A DNA stretch of 64,000 bases. Source: CAWDBV01 sp963800705. GTDB lineage: Bacteria; Actinomycetota; Thermoleophilia; Solirubrobacterales; 70-9. Location of the stretch: NCBI GenBank assembly GCA_963800705.1, contig CAWDBV010000006.1, positions 45,495 through 109,494 of the forward strand. Direction: 5' to 3'. This document shows positions 62,141 through 64,000 of the stretch, in pieces. Both the position numbers and the translations under genes were made by a program. The notes beneath the pieces were generated by a model, which was given only the letters and a program-made list of their open reading frames with translations, did no database searches and was not told where the DNA came from. Position 1 is the stretch's first letter. Each line of letters begins with the position of its first letter.

Positions 62141-64000
62141 TTGGCGTTGAAGCTGATCGCTAGGACCACCAAACTCTGGGCGTGCGGGAGAGGTGCGCAG
62201 GCGGCTGGAGGAGGTCGCTGGGAGCGAGCCGCTGCTTGTCTGCCCCACGATCGACGACATCGACCGCTTCGAGCATGAGCTCGGAGAATCGGGGTCGACA
62301 CTCGGGATCACGGTCTGCGACTTCGAAGCGCTGTTCGCCGCCGTCTCGGCGGCGACGGGCGCAGCGCTGCCCCGGCGGTAACCGACGCCCAGCGGCTGGC
62401 GGCCGTGCACGCCGCCATCGCGGCGACCGGACCCGGACTCCTGGCGCGCTCGGCCGAACGGCGCGGCTTCGCTCCGGCGCTGGCCGAGCTGCTCGATGAA
62501 TGTGGGGCGGCCCATCTCGAGCCGGAGCAGCTCGCCGGCAACGCCGGCGCTGCCGGGGATGGCTACCTGGCCGAGGTCGCCGCCGTGGCGGCCGGTTACG
62601 CCGAGCGCCTGAGAGAGCTGGAGCGCGCCGATCACCACGACCTCGCCCGCGCGGCCACGGCGGCGCTGCGCGCCGACCCGGAAGCCTGGGGCGGGCGGCC
62701 CATATTCCTCTACGGGTTCGACGACTTGACGGTCGAGCAGCTCGAGCTGCTCGACGCCCTCGCCGCAGCCGCCGAGGTCATCGCCACGGTGACCTGGGAG
62801 GAGGGCCGAACCGCGCTCGCGGCGCGGCAGCGGCTTCGCGACCAGCTGCGCGACCGAGGCGCGACGGTCGAGCTCAAAACCGAGCCAAACCCGTCGTACA
62901 CCGAAAGCGCGCTGCTGTTCGCGCTCGAGCGCGGATTCCTCGAACCCGAGGCGGAGCGAGTCGAGCCCGGCGACGAATCCGACCTGGTGGTGCTCGAGGC
63001 CGCGGGCGCCCGCGGAGGGGCTGAACAGGTCGCCGCCGAGATCGCCCGCCCTGCTCGAGGGCGGCGCCGACCCGCCGGATATAGCGATCGCGCTGCGAAA
63101 CGTCGACCGCGACGGGCCGATCTTCGAGGCCGCGCTGGGGGAGCGCGGGATCCCCGTCGCCACCGATGCCGAGATCCCGGTGTCGAATCGACCGCGACCG
63201 GGCGGGCGCTGCTCGGCGCTGCTGCGCGCCTTTTCTGGACACGCGGAGCGTCGCGGACGTGCTCGCCTATCTGCGCTGCCGGGCCGGGCCCGGCCCGGCG
63301 ACGTCGACTGGTTCGAGCGAGCGGTGCGCCGCGGCCGCATTCGCACCGTCAGACAGCCGCGCTGGAGGCCTGGAAGGGCCGCGAGCTGTTCGAGGTTGGG
63401 ATGCTGCGCGAGGCAAAGGGCGCCCCCGAGCTGCTCCGCGGGAGCGTCAGGACCTCGCACGGCGGATCGCAGTATCCCGACGAGCGCAGGCCCCCTCCCG
63501 ACCGGCGCCGCCGGCTCGAGCTGCGGGCGGGAAAGCTGGCGGCGAATGCGCTGGGTGAGCTGGCGGATGTCCCCTGGATCGAGGACGGCCCGGCGGAGGC
63601 GATCAGGGCGCTCGAAGAGCTCGAGCTCCCCTCTGGCAGGGAGCGGGGGCGACCGGGTGCTGATCTCGAGCCCGCAGCGGCTGCAGCGCCGGGCGCTTCG
63701 ACCACGTCTTCGTCGGCCCCCTTGCAGCTCGGTGAGTTTCCGCGGCCCGGCGCGCGGAGGAGGCCCTGCTTTCGGCCGAGCAGAGGGCCATCCCTCGGCC
63801 TCCCGGAACGGCGCGACCCCGATGAGCCGAGGAGCGCTACCTCTTCCACGTCTGCCTCGGGGCTGCCGCGGAAGCGGCTTCATCTCTGCTGGCAGAGCTC
63901 CGACGAAGAGGGGGCGGCGGGAATCCGGTCGCCGTTCATCGACGTCGGTCCGCGAGCTGCTCGTCCCCCCTGCGCCCGAGGACTCCGACGAGACCGAGGC
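62141..64000 (+). pseudogene. AddB-like helicase/nuclease subunit (PD-(D/E)XK type), partial and frameshifted
   Basis: The gene runs off the window. From a TTG at 62141 with AAGAAGGAGAA upstream, joined frames read LALKLIARTTKLWAC, EPLLVCPTIDDIDRFEHELG, VTDAQRLAAVHAAIAATG, WGGRPIFLYGFDDLTVEQLE-LLDAL, VTWEEGRTALAARQRLRDQL and PPDIAIALRNVDRDGPIFEA-AL. This order matches the N-terminal inactivated-helicase half of AddB/RexB-type proteins, which repair double-strand breaks with AddA. The nuclease end is outside. Frame changes begin near 62190 and become dense after 63040. Confidence 0.7.

Overview
The window is about 69-72 % G+C by eye, uses GTG and TTG starts often, and is packed with genes with very short gaps. 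The gene families point to a high-GC Gram-positive actinobacterium, most likely of the Thermoleophilia/Solirubrobacterales type. The evidence is an IdeR/DtxR-type iron box, a CysO/CysM/Mec sulfur-transfer set, WS/DGAT acyltransferase, an Flp-type pilin and many leaderless promoters. I see no rRNA, tRNA, CRISPR array, insertion sequence, phage gene or integrase; it reads as ordinary chromosome with some accessory secreted proteins.

Layout. 1-1865 (minus): a CDF metal exporter, the dITP pyrophosphatase RdgB and RNase PH. 1966-4592 (minus): a soluble Ser/Thr kinase, a membrane-tailed ECF sigma factor and a repeat-tailed membrane protein. 4707-8436 (plus): a pilin, a glycosyltransferase, a 750-residue coiled-coil/HhH protein and a small membrane protein. 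8399-15154: HDAC-like deacetylase, NadB, a Cys-motif protein and HyuA/HyuB, all with many frameshifts. 15338-16890: two hypothetical proteins. 16887-23826: a sulfur island with cysM, a Qng1-like gene, the JAMM peptidase Mec, a zinc-ribbon protein, an amino-acid ABC transporter, CysO and a rhodanese-ThiF protein. 23923-25695: a secreted Ca-binding-repeat protein and HtpX. 25840-36276: a split SUF Fe-S cluster (rrf2, sufC, sufS ... sufU ... Rieske, sufB, sufD), interrupted by a beta-propeller protein, a DUF2207/LemA pair and a small secreted protein. 36448-39002: ZnuABC-type metal transporter around a perfect 7-1-7 Fur-family operator. 39090-46828: lipoproteins, an undescribed membrane/cupredoxin/HDO set, a cysteine-less redoxin and an iron-boxed EfeO/FTR1 pair. 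46825-49273: ispH and a WS/DGAT acyltransferase. 49277-56748: subtilase, ELWxxDGT-repeat protein, GH31 glycosidase and other secreted proteins. 56855-62030: an ABC binding protein, a transporter, a SufT-like factor, FxsA, HAD hydrolase and small genes. 62141-64000: the start of an AddB-like nuclease/helicase gene.

Two patterns run through the window. First, about 20 genes have a TAnnnT hexamer ending 5-9 bases before the start codon, the geometry of leaderless transcription; this fixes several starts. Second, many conserved genes, including essential ones such as sufB and ispH, are broken by single-base indels, mostly insertions, which cluster at about 8.4-15.1, 44.5-49.2 and 60.3-64 kb. Most are probably sequence errors. 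I therefore annotate whole genes across the breaks and mark them as frameshifted.
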